Assembly (NCBI RefSeq): GCF_030063135.1
Contig: NZ_JASISO010000020.1
Span: forward strand, 62,001 to 126,000
Reading direction: 5' to 3'
DNA: 64,000 bases
From: Streptomyces sp. G-G2
Lineage (GTDB): Bacteria > Actinomycetota > Actinomycetes > Streptomycetales > Streptomycetaceae
Part shown: piece after piece, positions 49,540 to 58,154 of the stretch
Numbering within the stretch: position 1 is the stretch's first letter
Layout of the letters: each line of letters opens with the position of its first letter
Made by a program: the position numbers and the translations under genes
Notes under the pieces: generated by a model
Seen by the model: only the letters and a program-made list of their open reading frames with translations
What the model was told of the DNA's origin: nothing
Database searches by the model: none

Positions 49540-50084
49540 ATGGTTCCCGCTGAAGACGACGAGGATTTCGCCCGCGTGCTCACCACCGTGGGCCCGCGCC
49601 TGCGCACGCTGCGCCAGGAACGCGGGATCACCCTCGCCCAGCTCAGCGAGGCCACCGGGATCTCCCTCTCGACCCTGTCCCGGCTGGAATCCGGGCGCCG
49701 CAGGCCCACGCTGGAGCTGCTGCTCCCGCTGGCGAAGGCGCACCGGGTCGCGCTCAACGAGCTGGTCGGCGCCCCGGACACCGGGGATCCGCGGATCCGC
49801 CCGCGCCCCTTCGTCCGGCACGGGACGACCTACGTACCCTCACCCGGAACTTCGGCGGGGTGCACGCCTTCAAGCAGGTCCTCCCGCCCGCGACCGAGCA
49901 CGTCGACCGCCCCGACGATCTCGTCCTCGGGCCCGGGGAGGCGGCGGAGTTCGACACCCGGACCCCGCACGCCTTCTTCAACGCGGCCGCGCAGCCGACG
50001 GAATACCTGAGCCTGTTCGGACCGCAGGGCGAGCGGATGCACGTACGCGCCCGCCCCACCACCCGAGAGAAGGACCCCGTATGA
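49540..50084 (+). pseudogene. XRE-cupin transcriptional regulator, broken by a 1-bp deletion near 49838
   Basis: Frame 1 from ATG 49540 gives a complete XRE helix-turn-helix (LRTLRQERGITLAQLSEATG, then SLSTLSRLESGRRRPTLELL) and the start of a cupin (RPFVRHGTTYVP). There the frame shifts: in the next frame the cupin continues as LTRNFGGVHAFKQVLPPATE and runs through GPGEAAEFDTRTPHAF to TGA 50082-50084. One extra C in the CCC run at about 49837-49839 would restore a ~181-residue protein. Both halves look intact otherwise, so this is a recent mutation, a sequencing error or a frameshift site. Divergent from the thioredoxin-reductase-like gene and overlapping the Nudix start. Confidence 0.85.
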
Positions 50085-50629
50085 CCAGCCCGCACGAAGC
50101 GACCGGCCCTCGTGAAGCGACCGGCCCGCACGAAGCGACCGGCGCCCGCGAAGCCGACAGCCCGGCCGGGCAGCAGCCCGCACGCGCCGTCCCGCAGCCC
50201 AACGCCGTCGTCGGCGTCGGCCTCGTCGTACTCGACGCCGACGGCCGGGTACTGCTCGGCCGGGCCCACGACGGGCGCTGGGAGCTGCCGGGCGGCAAGG
50301 TCGATCCCGGCGAGGGCTTCGAGCAGGCCGCCGCGCGTGAACTGGCCGAGGAAACGGATCTGCGAGTGGCTCCCGGGGACGTACGCGTCCTGGCGGTCCA
50401 GATCGACGCCCGCTCGTCCCTGACCCGGCTGACGGCGGCCGCCGTGACCGGGGCCGCCGAGGGGACCCCGGCCGTGACCGAACCACACAAGATCACCCGC
50501 TGGGAGTGGTTCGCGCCCGACGCGATCCCCGCCGCGCTGTACGCACCCACCGCGGCCGTACTGCGCACCTGGCGCCCGGACCTCACCATGCCGGCGCCGG
50601 TCCCGTCCTACGACTATCCGACGGCTTAG
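50081..50629 (+). CDS. Nudix hydrolase, 182 aa
   Basis: Nudix box G-K-V-D-P-G-E-x7-REL-x-EE is seen in GGKVDPGEGFEQAAARELAE, with the usual last Gly replaced by Asp (EETDL). Upstream AVVGVGLVVLDADGRVLLG and downstream ITRWEWFAPD fit MutT-like pyrophosphohydrolases acting on nucleoside diphosphate derivatives. Residues 4-22 are a hexapeptide repeat (HEATGP, REATGP, HEATGA, READ) encoded by 18-bp DNA repeats. ATG 50081 overlaps the XRE-cupin stop by 3 bp. Confidence 0.9.
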   Translation: MTSPHEATGPREATGPHEATGAREADSPAGQQPARAVPQPNAVVGVGLVVLDADGRVLLGRAHDGRWELPGGKVDPGEGFEQAAARELAEETDLRVAPGDVRVLAVQIDARSSLTRLTAAAVTGAAEGTPAVTEPHKITRWEWFAPDAIPAALYAPTAAVLRTWRPDLTMPAPVPSYDYPTA

Positions 50630-50715
50630 CCCGTCTCCTTCGGATCCAGTGCCGCGTCGGGCAAGGTTCGCCCCGGACGTTCCGAAAGGGACGGCCGCGC
50701 CGGTCGAGGGTCCCG

Positions 50716-52824
50716 CTACACCCGCGTCAGGGAGCGCGGCGCGAAGTTGCCCTCCCCCAGATCCTCCGCCAGCAGCCGCTTCGCGATCGCGTCCGCCGCC
50801 GCCCGCAGTTCGGCGCTGCGCGGGCGGCCCCGGTCGCGTTCGAGCTGGTCGCCGAGCCAGTCGGCCCAGGCGTGCGAGATGACCGCGGCCTCCCGGGCCC
50901 CGGCCGGGGTGTGGGCGAAGAAGGAGCCGTCCCGCGTGAGGTAGCCCTCCTCCACCATCCGGTCGAAGACGGGCAGCAGGACCTCCGGGGGCAACGAGCG
51001 GCGGGACGCCACCAGGCCGAGGCTGGCGTGGCCGACCGTGCGGGTCAGCAGGTCCACCTGCATCACCGCCCAGGCGCCCGCCATGTCGAGCCGGGTGTCG
51101 GAGCCGCTGACGATGCCCCGTGCCTGCTCCGGGCCCATGGTCCGGACGATTTTGCCGACGGCCAGCTCGAGCAGCTTGGCGGAATCCCCCGAGGCGGTGG
51201 CCGGTGAGGCGAAGCCGTCGCCCATGTCCGTCGAACCGGCCCGTGCGGTGTCGCGCAGGTGCACCTGCTTGAGGAAGAGCGCGACGACGAAGCCGACCGC
51301 CGCGACCGGCACCGTCCACAGGAACACCGTGTGCAGGGCGTCCGCGTAGGCGGCGATCACCGGGGCGGCCGCCGCCGGATCGAGGCCGTGCACGCCCTGC
51401 GGGCTCTGCGCCTGGACACCGATCGCGGCCGGGTCGCCGCCCGTGGCCCGGGCCGCCTCGGCCACGCCGGTCTTCAGGCCGGGCGTCAGGCTGTTGGCGT
51501 AGAGGGTGCCGAAGACGGCCGTACCGAAGGAGCTGCCCAGGGTGCGGAAGAAGGTGACGCCCGAGGTCGCGGTGCCGAGGTCGGCATAGTCCACGGTGTT
51601 CTGCACGGCGATCGTCAGCACCTGCATGCTCAGGCCGATCCCGGCGCCGAGCACGAACATGTACAGCGATTCGAGGGTGGCGCCGGTCCCGGGGCCCATC
51701 CGGGAGAGCAGGTAGAGCCCGACGCCCATCACCAGGCAGCCGACGATGGGGAAGATCCGGTAACGGCCGGTCTTACTGGTGACGTTGCCGCTGAAGACGG
51801 AGGCGATCAGCAGACCGATGACCATCGGCAGGGTGCGGACACCGGAGATGGTGGCCGAATCCCCGTCCACGTACTGGAGGTAGGTCGGCAGGAAGGTCAT
51901 CGCGCCCAGCATCGCGAAGCCCACCACGAAGCTCAGTACGGAGCACACGGTGAACACCGGGTTCAGGAACAGCCGCATGGGCAGCATCGGTTGGGCCGCC
52001 CGGTTCTCCACCAGGCAGAAGAGCGCGAGCGCGACCACCCCGCCCACGAACAGCCCGATGATGGCGGGTGAGCCCCACGCGTACTCGTTGCCGCCCCAAC
52101 TGGTGCCCAGGATCAGCGCGCTGGCGCCGATCGCGACGAGGGCGATGCCCAGGTAGTCGATGGCCGGGCGTGCCCCGGACCGTACTGAGGGGATCGTACG
52201 GGCGGCGGCCACCACCACCAGGACCGCGATCGGCACATTGACGTAGAAGGCCCAGCGCCAGCTGAGGTGGTCGGTGAACAGCCCGCCCAGCAAGGGGCCG
52301 ATGACCGTCGCGACGCCGAACACCGCGCCGATCGCGCCCTGGTACTTGCCGCGTTCGCGCAGCGGCACCACATCGGCGATCAGCGCCATCGAGGTGACCA
52401 TCAGCCCGCCCGCGCCGATGCCCTGGACGCCCCGCCAGAGGATGAGCAGGGTCATGTTCCCGGCGAGACCGCACAGGAACGAGCCGGTGATGAAGACGAT
52501 CGCGGAGATCTGGAAGATGATCTTGCGGCCGAAGAGGTCACCGAACTTGCCCACCAGCACCGTGGCGACGGTCTCCGCGAGGAGGTACGAGGTGACCACC
52601 CAGGACATGTGTTCCGCGCCGCCGAGATCCGCCACGATCGTGGGCAGGGCCGTGCCCACGATGGTCTGGTCGAGCGCCGCCAGCAGCACGCCCAGCATGA
52701 TCGTGCCGAAGATGACATTGCGCCGCCGCCGGTCCAGCACGGGCGGCGCGGTGGCTATCGCGGCGGCTCCGTCGGGGGCGCTGCCGGGCGCTGTTTCGGG
52801 GGCTGCCCCGGAGGCTGTGGTCAC
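50716..52824 (-). CDS. MFS drug exporter, DHA2 family (14 TM) with C-terminal winged-helix-like extension, 702 aa
   Basis: Proton-driven efflux pump. Motif A GKFGDLFGRK, the antiporter motif GPLLGGLFTDHLSWRW and DQTIVGTALPTIV in TM1 are clear; about 14 hydrophobic helices fill residues 35-530. A soluble ~170-residue C-terminus (LLELAVGKIVRTMGPEQ to YLTRDGSFFAHTPAGAREA) resembles a MarR-like winged helix, longer than standard DHA2 pumps. I start at GTG 52824 (MTTASGA); GTG 52839 and ATG 52860 are alternatives. Substrate unknown. Confidence 0.9.
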   Translation of the reverse strand: MTTASGAAPETAPGSAPDGAAAIATAPPVLDRRRRNVIFGTIMLGVLLAALDQTIVGTALPTIVADLGGAEHMSWVVTSYLLAETVATVLVGKFGDLFGRKIIFQISAIVFITGSFLCGLAGNMTLLILWRGVQGIGAGGLMVTSMALIADVVPLRERGKYQGAIGAVFGVATVIGPLLGGLFTDHLSWRWAFYVNVPIAVLVVVAAARTIPSVRSGARPAIDYLGIALVAIGASALILGTSWGGNEYAWGSPAIIGLFVGGVVALALFCLVENRAAQPMLPMRLFLNPVFTVCSVLSFVVGFAMLGAMTFLPTYLQYVDGDSATISGVRTLPMVIGLLIASVFSGNVTSKTGRYRIFPIVGCLVMGVGLYLLSRMGPGTGATLESLYMFVLGAGIGLSMQVLTIAVQNTVDYADLGTATSGVTFFRTLGSSFGTAVFGTLYANSLTPGLKTGVAEAARATGGDPAAIGVQAQSPQGVHGLDPAAAAPVIAAYADALHTVFLWTVPVAAVGFVVALFLKQVHLRDTARAGSTDMGDGFASPATASGDSAKLLELAVGKIVRTMGPEQARGIVSGSDTRLDMAGAWAVMQVDLLTRTVGHASLGLVASRRSLPPEVLLPVFDRMVEEGYLTRDGSFFAHTPAGAREAAVISHAWADWLGDQLERDRGRPRSAELRAAADAIAKRLLAEDLGEGNFAPRSLTRV

Positions 52825-52896
52825 ATCTCGCACTCTCACAGCGCCACCGTCCGGCCGCATGCGGCGCGGGGCCGAACGGGTGGGCCGCCCGCCGGA

Positions 52897-54252
52897 TCAG
52901 CGCAGGTAGGCCAGCCCCGGGTGCTCTTGCACGTATCCGTCCAGCAGCCGCCGGGCCACCGCCACCGAGTCCACCAGCGGGTGCAGCGCGAAGGCCTTGA
53001 CCGCGTCCCGGCGCGAACCGCTCGCGGCGGCGGCCAGGACCTCCCGCTCGGCCGCCTTGACGGACGTGACCAGGCCGACCGCGTGGTAGGGCAGCGGGTC
53101 GACGCCCACGGGATGCGCGCCGTTGGCGTCGACGAGGCAGGGCACCTCGATGACGGCCTCGGGGTCCAGGACCGACAGGGTGGCGCGGTTGCGGACGTTG
53201 AGGATCAGGGTGGCCCGCTCGTCCCGGGCGATGGCCCGCATCAGCGCGAGGGCCACCTTCTCGTACCCGCCGGACTCCAGGTCGCTTTCCTCGCGCTCCC
53301 CGGCGCCCGCCGCCTCCCGGTTCTCGGCCATGTAGGTGGCCTCGCGCTCGGCCCGGGTACGGTCCCAGGCGGCCAGGGCCGCTCCGGCCCGCTGCCCGGG
53401 GAGCCCGGCCTCGGTGTAGAAGGCGCGCTGCTGGTCGCGCAGGAAGGCGCCGCGGGTCTGCTCCGCCTGCTGGTACGCCCGTACCGTCTCGCGGTTGAAG
53501 TAGTAGTAGTGCAGGTACTCGTTCGGGACCGCGCCCAGGGAGCGCAGCCATTCGGCGCCGAAGAGCCTGCCCTCCTCGAAGGACTCCAGGGCCGCGGTGT
53601 CGGCGAGCAGCCGGGGCAGTTCGTCACGGCCGCCGATGCGCAGGCCCCGGACCCAGCCCAGGTGGTTGAGGCCGACGTAGTCGATCCAGGCCTCCTCGGG
53701 ACGGGCGCCGAGCAGCCGGGCGATCCGGCGCCCGAGGCCCACCGGGGAGTCGCAGATGCCGATGACCCGGTCGCCCAGTTCCTCGGCCATGGCCTCGGTG
53801 ACCAGTCCGGCCGGATTGGTGAAGTTGATGACCCAGGCCCCGGGGGCGCTGCGGGCGATCCTGCGCGCGATCTCGCGGGCCACCGGCACGGTGCGCAGGC
53901 CGTACGCGATCCCGCCCGCGCCGACCGTCTCCTGTCCCAGCACTCCCTCGGACAGGGCGACCCGCTCGTCCGTGGCGCGCCCGTCCAGGCCGCCGACGCG
54001 GATCGCGGAGAAGACGAAGTCGGCCCCGCGCAGGGCTTCGTCGAGGTTCTTGGTGGCGGTCACCTCCGGCGCGTCGGGCACCCCGGCGGCCGCGGCCTGG
54101 TCCGCGAGCACCCGGGTCATGGCGGCGAGCCTGCCGGGGTCGGCGTCGTACAGGGTCACCCGGGACACCCGGCCCTCGGCGCGGTCGCCGAGCAGCGCCC
54201 CGTACACCAGCGGTACCCGGAATCCGCCCCCGCCGAGGATCGTCAGCCGCAC
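52897..54252 (-). CDS. 6-phospho-beta-glucosidase, glycoside hydrolase family 4, 451 aa
   Basis: NAD- and metal-dependent GH4 enzyme that cleaves 6-phosphoglycosides by redox elimination. Cofactor motif TILGGGGFRVPLVYG, INFTNPAGLVTEAM, metal-binding Cys in GICDSPVGL, His in YVGLNHLGWV and the catalytic-region Tyr in EYLHYYYFN. Length is normal. GTG 54252 is the start. No PTS or sugar ABC transporter genes are adjacent. Upstream lie an MmyB-type regulator and a strong inverted-repeat element. Confidence 0.93.
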   Translation of the reverse strand: MRLTILGGGGFRVPLVYGALLGDRAEGRVSRVTLYDADPGRLAAMTRVLADQAAAAGVPDAPEVTATKNLDEALRGADFVFSAIRVGGLDGRATDERVALSEGVLGQETVGAGGIAYGLRTVPVAREIARRIARSAPGAWVINFTNPAGLVTEAMAEELGDRVIGICDSPVGLGRRIARLLGARPEEAWIDYVGLNHLGWVRGLRIGGRDELPRLLADTAALESFEEGRLFGAEWLRSLGAVPNEYLHYYYFNRETVRAYQQAEQTRGAFLRDQQRAFYTEAGLPGQRAGAALAAWDRTRAEREATYMAENREAAGAGEREESDLESGGYEKVALALMRAIARDERATLILNVRNRATLSVLDPEAVIEVPCLVDANGAHPVGVDPLPYHAVGLVTSVKAAEREVLAAAASGSRRDAVKAFALHPLVDSVAVARRLLDGYVQEHPGLAYLR

Positions 54253-54406
54253 GCCCTACCGCCCTTCGCCCGCGCGGGAAGCCCGCGCCGCTCTCCGCGC
54301 CACCGTCCGTGGCGCCGTCAGCACGTACGCCTGTCGCACGCGCCGCACCGCACGTACGCCCGCGGCACGTGCCGCACCCGTCAGCGCCACGATCCGTGCC
54401 ACATTC

Positions 54407-54471
54407 GGTGACACGGACGGTGCCGTCACGGCACTGCCGTCCGTGCCACGTTCCATGGCACCAGTGTCACC
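54407..54471. repeat. Nested inverted repeats between MmyB-type regulator and GH4 genes
   Basis: Three nested pairs: GGTGACAC (54407-54414) with GTGTCACC (54464-54471); CACGGACGG (54412-54420) with CCGTCCGTG (54437-54445); and GTGCCGT-C-ACGGCAC (54420-54434). Outer and middle stems share bases, so alternative structures compete. A terminator for the upstream gene or an operator for GH4 is possible. Confidence 0.75.
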
Positions 54472-54478
54472 CGGCGGG

Positions 54479-55468
54479 TCACTCCGCCGGTGACGGCACG
54501 GCGCGCAGCCGTGCGGCGGTCTGCGGCGGGCCGCCCGCGCCGACGGGCGCGGGCCCGGCCAGTACGCCCTGCGGCGCCGACAGGACCAGGGTGATCCGGG
54601 TCAGCCCCATGGCATCGAGCATGTGGCCGGATTCGGCCACCATCCGGCAGCGGGTCGTGCCCCAGCGCGGGTCGGGATGCCGTACGGAACGCACCGCTCC
54701 GTCGCGCTCCGCCGCCTCGGCCCCGTAGGTGCTGAGCCAGTGCGGAACCCCGTACCGGTAGGCGGCCTCCATGAACGGGTCACGGGCCACCTCCTGGCGG
54801 ATGCTGCGCAGTCCCTCGTCCTCGGGGTCGGCGGCCAGCCCGGTCGCGAACTGCGCGAGCAGCGGTACGCACCAGGCCGGTTCGTGGTCCTCCAGCACGG
54901 CCGCGGCGTCCGGGTGGAACAGCACGAAGCGCAGGAAGTTGTCGTCGGGCAGGGCGGTCGGGTGCGGCCGGACCGCCTGGAAGAGCTGGTCGAAGGCCGA
55001 ATTGGTGAGCACGACGTCCCACCGGTGATCCACGAGGAAGCTCGGGTAGGGCATTGCCTCCATCAGCGCGGCGTAGTCGCGCAGGTAGTCCCGCTGCGCC
55101 GGGTCGGCGGGCAGCCGGTTCTCCTCGGCGGCGCGCCAGGTCGGCGGCGGATCGCGGTCCACCATGACGCGGAACAGCCAGAAGCACTGGCGTTCGCCCA
55201 GCTCCAGCGCCTCGGCGAGGGCCAGCAGTTTGCGGTCGGTCCATTCCTTGACCAGGCCGCGTTCCCAGTTGCCGTACGCACGCACACTGATGCGCAGGCG
55301 GGCGGCCATGTCCTCCTGGCTGAGGTTCAGCTCTTCGCGCCGTTGGCGCAAAATCTCTTTACGTCGCTCCGACCGCACCGCGCCACGAACGGGCTCCTCA
55401 CCCGTCAGGCGCCCCTCACCGGCTCGGGCGAGGCCATCGGACGGGCCCACCGCTGCGAGATGTGGCAC
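54479..55468 (-). CDS. XRE family regulator with MmyB-like ligand-binding domain, 329 aa
   Basis: Helix-turn-helix at about 35-95 (LRQRREELNLSQEDMAARLR, RISVRAYGNWERGLV), then a PAS-like MmyB domain: YPSFLVDHRWDVVLTNSAFD, LRFVLFHPDAAAVLEDHEPA. MmyB-type regulators bind fatty-acid-like ligands or small inducers. I start at GTG 55468 (MPHLAAVGPS), which has AAGGGGGAG 6 nt upstream; starts at 55534 and 55579 would fall in or before the promoter TTGACA-18-CAGGAT. Divergent from the XRE gene of the ImmA/IrrE operon. Confidence 0.85.
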   Translation of the reverse strand: MPHLAAVGPSDGLARAGEGRLTGEEPVRGAVRSERRKEILRQRREELNLSQEDMAARLRISVRAYGNWERGLVKEWTDRKLLALAEALELGERQCFWLFRVMVDRDPPPTWRAAEENRLPADPAQRDYLRDYAALMEAMPYPSFLVDHRWDVVLTNSAFDQLFQAVRPHPTALPDDNFLRFVLFHPDAAAVLEDHEPAWCVPLLAQFATGLAADPEDEGLRSIRQEVARDPFMEAAYRYGVPHWLSTYGAEAAERDGAVRSVRHPDPRWGTTRCRMVAESGHMLDAMGLTRITLVLSAPQGVLAGPAPVGAGGPPQTAARLRAVPSPAE

Positions 55469-55515
55469 CGAGAGCTCCCCCTTCTCACGGTCTGGATCTT
55501 CATTTCCGTGTGGCG

Positions 55516-55545
55516 ATCCTGCTACCGACTTCATTCGAGTGTCAA
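55516..55545 (-). promoter_or_regulatory. Promoter of the MmyB-type regulator
   Basis: Minus strand TTGACA (55545-55540), 18-bp spacer, CAGGAT (55521-55516). The start of transcription would be near 55509, 40 nt before GTG 55468. Confidence 0.6.
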
Positions 55546-55549
55546 CTAT

Positions 55550-55599
55550 TGTGGCAATTCCGGCCTCTTGACAGCTCATTCACGCCACAGCTGTGGCAA
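55550..55599. promoter_or_regulatory. Divergent regulator intergenic operator: 14-bp palindrome plus TGTGGCAA repeats
   Basis: GCCACAGCTGTGGC at 55584-55597 is a perfect palindrome. TGTGGCAA occurs at 55550-55557 and 55592-55599, 42 bp (four turns) apart. A second TTGACA (55568-55573, plus strand) is present. The site lies between two divergent XRE genes and is likely bound by at least one of them. Confidence 0.55.
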
Positions 55600-55687
55600 G
55601 TTCTAGTCCTTGAAGGGCTGACGGGATAGCCTCCAGAGGCCGATCACGGGCCCGAACCGACCTTCGCGCGATCTAGGAGAACCACTG

Positions 55688-56353
55688 GTGACAGACGGCT
55701 TCCCGGCTCCCGTCGCGGTGGCCCACGCGCCCTTGGCAGCCACCGTAACGCGCGTCGCCGAACTCGCGGGCACACTGGGGCGGGACCCGGACGAGGTCTT
55801 CGACCTGCGTCGGCTCTCGGAGGCCTCCGGCGTCCCGACCGATGGGGTCAAGAGCCTGCTCGAAGGCCGGCCGACGGACGAGCCCGACCTGCAGACCCGC
55901 TTCCTCCAGCGCCTCGACCTGCTCCGCCGCACCCGTGTGAAGGCCAACGGCCGCCGCTATACGCAGCAGGAGATCGCGGACGGCGCGGGCATGTCGCGCC
56001 AGCAGGCCGGGGCCCTGATCAACGGTGACCGGCGGCCCACGATGGAGCACTGTGACGCCATCCAGCGCTTCTTCGGGGTACACGCGGGCTTCCTCGCCGC
56101 GCACGACGCCGACGCCCTCACCGACGCCCTGCTGCGCACCGAACAGCAGCTGCTCCAGGATTTCGCGGGGCGCGAGCGGCAGACCGTACCGGCACAGGCT
56201 TCAATGGGCGATCCGCTGGCAAGACTCCTTCAGGACCACGGTGTGCGGGGCATCGCCTGGCGCGCGGCTCAACTGCCCAGCGACAAACACCGGGACAAAG
56301 TGACGGAATGGCTGGACATGCTTCTCGAAAGCGTCAAACCGACAGAATCATGA
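55688..56353 (+). CDS. XRE family regulator of the ImmA/IrrE operon, 221 aa
   Basis: Helix-turn-helix in the middle (YTQQEIADGAGMSRQQAGAL, NGDRRPTMEHCDAIQRFFG, about residues 90-130); an N-terminal helical part (EVFDLRRLSEASGVPTDGVK) and a short C-terminal helix follow. GTG 55688 has AGGAG 8 nt upstream. In ImmA/ImmR- and IrrE/DdrO-type pairs the metallopeptidase cleaves the XRE repressor, so this protein is the likely substrate of the 56419 product. First gene of a four-gene operon. Confidence 0.85.
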   Translation: MTDGFPAPVAVAHAPLAATVTRVAELAGTLGRDPDEVFDLRRLSEASGVPTDGVKSLLEGRPTDEPDLQTRFLQRLDLLRRTRVKANGRRYTQQEIADGAGMSRQQAGALINGDRRPTMEHCDAIQRFFGVHAGFLAAHDADALTDALLRTEQQLLQDFAGRERQTVPAQASMGDPLARLLQDHGVRGIAWRAAQLPSDKHRDKVTEWLDMLLESVKPTES

Positions 56354-56418
56354 CCCGGCCGCAACGCCTGGGTCCGACCCTTGAGTCCTGATCCGGATCC
56401 GCTCCGACGGGGAGAACG

Positions 56419-56967
56419 GTGAGCATAGGAAGAGAGCAGCGGCGGCTGTGCGGAGAGCTGATGGCCGGCATCCGGCTCGCCGCACCCGTGGCACCCGTGG
56501 ACCTCTACGCCACCCTGTGCGAGGGCATGAGCAAACACCGCGGCCGCCCGGTGGAGTTCCGGATGGCCTCCTTCCCTCCGGGGACGGCCAGCGGCCTGTG
56601 GCTCGACATGGCGGACCGGGACCTGGTCGTCGTGGAGGAACGCACCGCCCCGGACCACCAGTTGGTGATCCTCGGCCATGAGCTGTGGCACATGAAGGCG
56701 GGCCACTGCAGCCACCACGTGGACGGCGCGGCCGTCGCCGCCCGACTGCTGTCCGACGAGGCCGACCTCAGCGAGGCGGTCCGCCGGGTCGCCGCGCGCA
56801 CCCGCGCCGACGTCCAGGAGGAGACGGAGGCCGAGACCTTCGGCCTGCTGCTCGGCAGCAAGTGCCGCCCGTGGCTGTCCGCCGCCCTGGGGCCCGCCCC
56901 GACCCAACGCGACAAACTCGCGGGACGCATCGAGGCGTCCCTCGGCTACCGAGGACCACGAGGCTGA
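56419..56967 (+). CDS. ImmA/IrrE-like zinc-peptidase (toxin-type) protein, 182 aa
   Basis: Zinc motif HELWH in LVILGHELWHMKAGHC, followed by EETEAETFGLLLGSK, which holds the likely third ligand Glu. ImmA/IrrE family members activate gene expression by cleaving XRE repressors. Length is slightly greater than the copy at 12762. GTG 56419 has GGGGAG 4 nt upstream. Followed after 2 bp by the 7-TM gene. Confidence 0.83.
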   Translation: MSIGREQRRLCGELMAGIRLAAPVAPVDLYATLCEGMSKHRGRPVEFRMASFPPGTASGLWLDMADRDLVVVEERTAPDHQLVILGHELWHMKAGHCSHHVDGAAVAARLLSDEADLSEAVRRVAARTRADVQEETEAETFGLLLGSKCRPWLSAALGPAPTQRDKLAGRIEASLGYRGPRG

Positions 56968-56969
56968 AC

Positions 56970-58154
56970 GTGAAGGGCCTGGACTTCTACATTCCGGCCG
57001 GCGTGCTGGTGATCGCTTTCACCTGCAAGCTGCCGGGCCTGACCCGGCATTGGCGCGACCCCCTGATGCGGGCCGTCAGTGTGCTCCTGCTCGTCGCCAG
57101 TTCGGTGTTCTTCTTCGCCGCGCCGCCGACCATCGCCGCCGTCAACCGGATCACCGGCGTCCCCAACTTCTCGGCGCCACTGGTCTACTGCATCCTCAGC
57201 GCCTTCAGCGCCTCCTGCCTGCTGCTGCTGATCAACTGGCGGGGCGGACCCGGCCACCGGACCCGGAACCTGTCCCGCTGGTGCGTGGGCGCCTACAGCG
57301 CCGTGATCCTTTCCATCGGCTCCCTGTTCGCCATCGGCGGGGCCCCGGTGGAGCGGCTGCGGGATTTCGACACGTACTACGCCAACACGCCGTTCATCCG
57401 CGAGATGATCCTGGTCTACCTCGTCGCGCACACCACGGCAGCCGTCGTGATGACCGTGCTGTGCCGCCGGTGGTCCCTGCACGTGCGCGGCTCGCTGCGC
57501 TCCGGGCTGATCCTCATGGTGATCGGCTTCGTGCTCAACCTGGTCTTCGACGCCGCGAAGTTCGCCGCGGTCGGCGCCCGCTGGGCCGGGCAGGACCTGG
57601 ACGTGCTGAGCAGCGTCGTGGCGCCGCCCGTGGCGTCCTTCTCCGCCCTGCTCATCGGCACCGGCTTCGTGCTCCCGCTGGTCGTACAGCGGCTCTCGGC
57701 GCTCTGGCAGACCTGGGCGACGTACCACCGGCTCGGGCCGCTCTGGCGCGAGCTGCACGCGGTCGTCCCGCACGGCTCCCGCGCGGTCCGGATCTCGTGG
57801 TGGTCCCCGGCCGACCTGCGGGTCACCCAGAGGGTGGCCGACATCCACGACGGCATCCTGCACCTCGATCCGTACTTCGACCACGGGCTGCGCGACCGCG
57901 CCAGGACGGCCGCGCTCGCCGCGGGCTCGGGGACGGCCCAGGCCGATGCCACGGCCGAGGCCGTGATGGTCTCGGCGGCCATCCGGGCCCGCGCGGCCGA
58001 CCCGGAGGAGAAGGTCATCGGCTCCGCCGACGCCTACACACCGGCGAACGCGGAGGGGCCGCGTGACCTCGTCGGCATCTCGCGCGCACTCCGCTCCCCC
58101 GCAGCAGCAGCGACCCGCCGACACGCGGACCGTACGAAAGGCAGCCACCCATGA
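56970..58154 (+). CDS. MAB_1171c-like 7-TM membrane protein, 394 aa
   Basis: Seven hydrophobic helices to about residue 240 (AVSVLLLVASSVFFFAAPPT, LVYCILSAFSASCLLLLINW, LVFDAAKFAAVGARW and others) and a soluble C-terminal region (YHRLGPLWRELHAVVPHGS). It is the paralogue of the 11564 protein; the C-terminal tails also end in a similar layout (VIGSADAYTPANAEG). GTG 56970 is 2 bp after the ImmA-like stop, and the end overlaps the flavoprotein start by 4 bp (ATGA). A role in sensing or export of a signal is only a guess. Confidence 0.8.
   Translation: MKGLDFYIPAGVLVIAFTCKLPGLTRHWRDPLMRAVSVLLLVASSVFFFAAPPTIAAVNRITGVPNFSAPLVYCILSAFSASCLLLLINWRGGPGHRTRNLSRWCVGAYSAVILSIGSLFAIGGAPVERLRDFDTYYANTPFIREMILVYLVAHTTAAVVMTVLCRRWSLHVRGSLRSGLILMVIGFVLNLVFDAAKFAAVGARWAGQDLDVLSSVVAPPVASFSALLIGTGFVLPLVVQRLSALWQTWATYHRLGPLWRELHAVVPHGSRAVRISWWSPADLRVTQRVADIHDGILHLDPYFDHGLRDRARTAALAAGSGTAQADATAEAVMVSAAIRARAADPEEKVIGSADAYTPANAEGPRDLVGISRALRSPAAAATRRHADRTKGSHP

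Noticed and set aside
54256..54456. 66-codon minus-strand frame just before the GH4 gene
   Set aside because: Basic, Ala/Arg-rich and overlapping the inverted repeats, without a good ribosome-binding site. Possible but not supportable.
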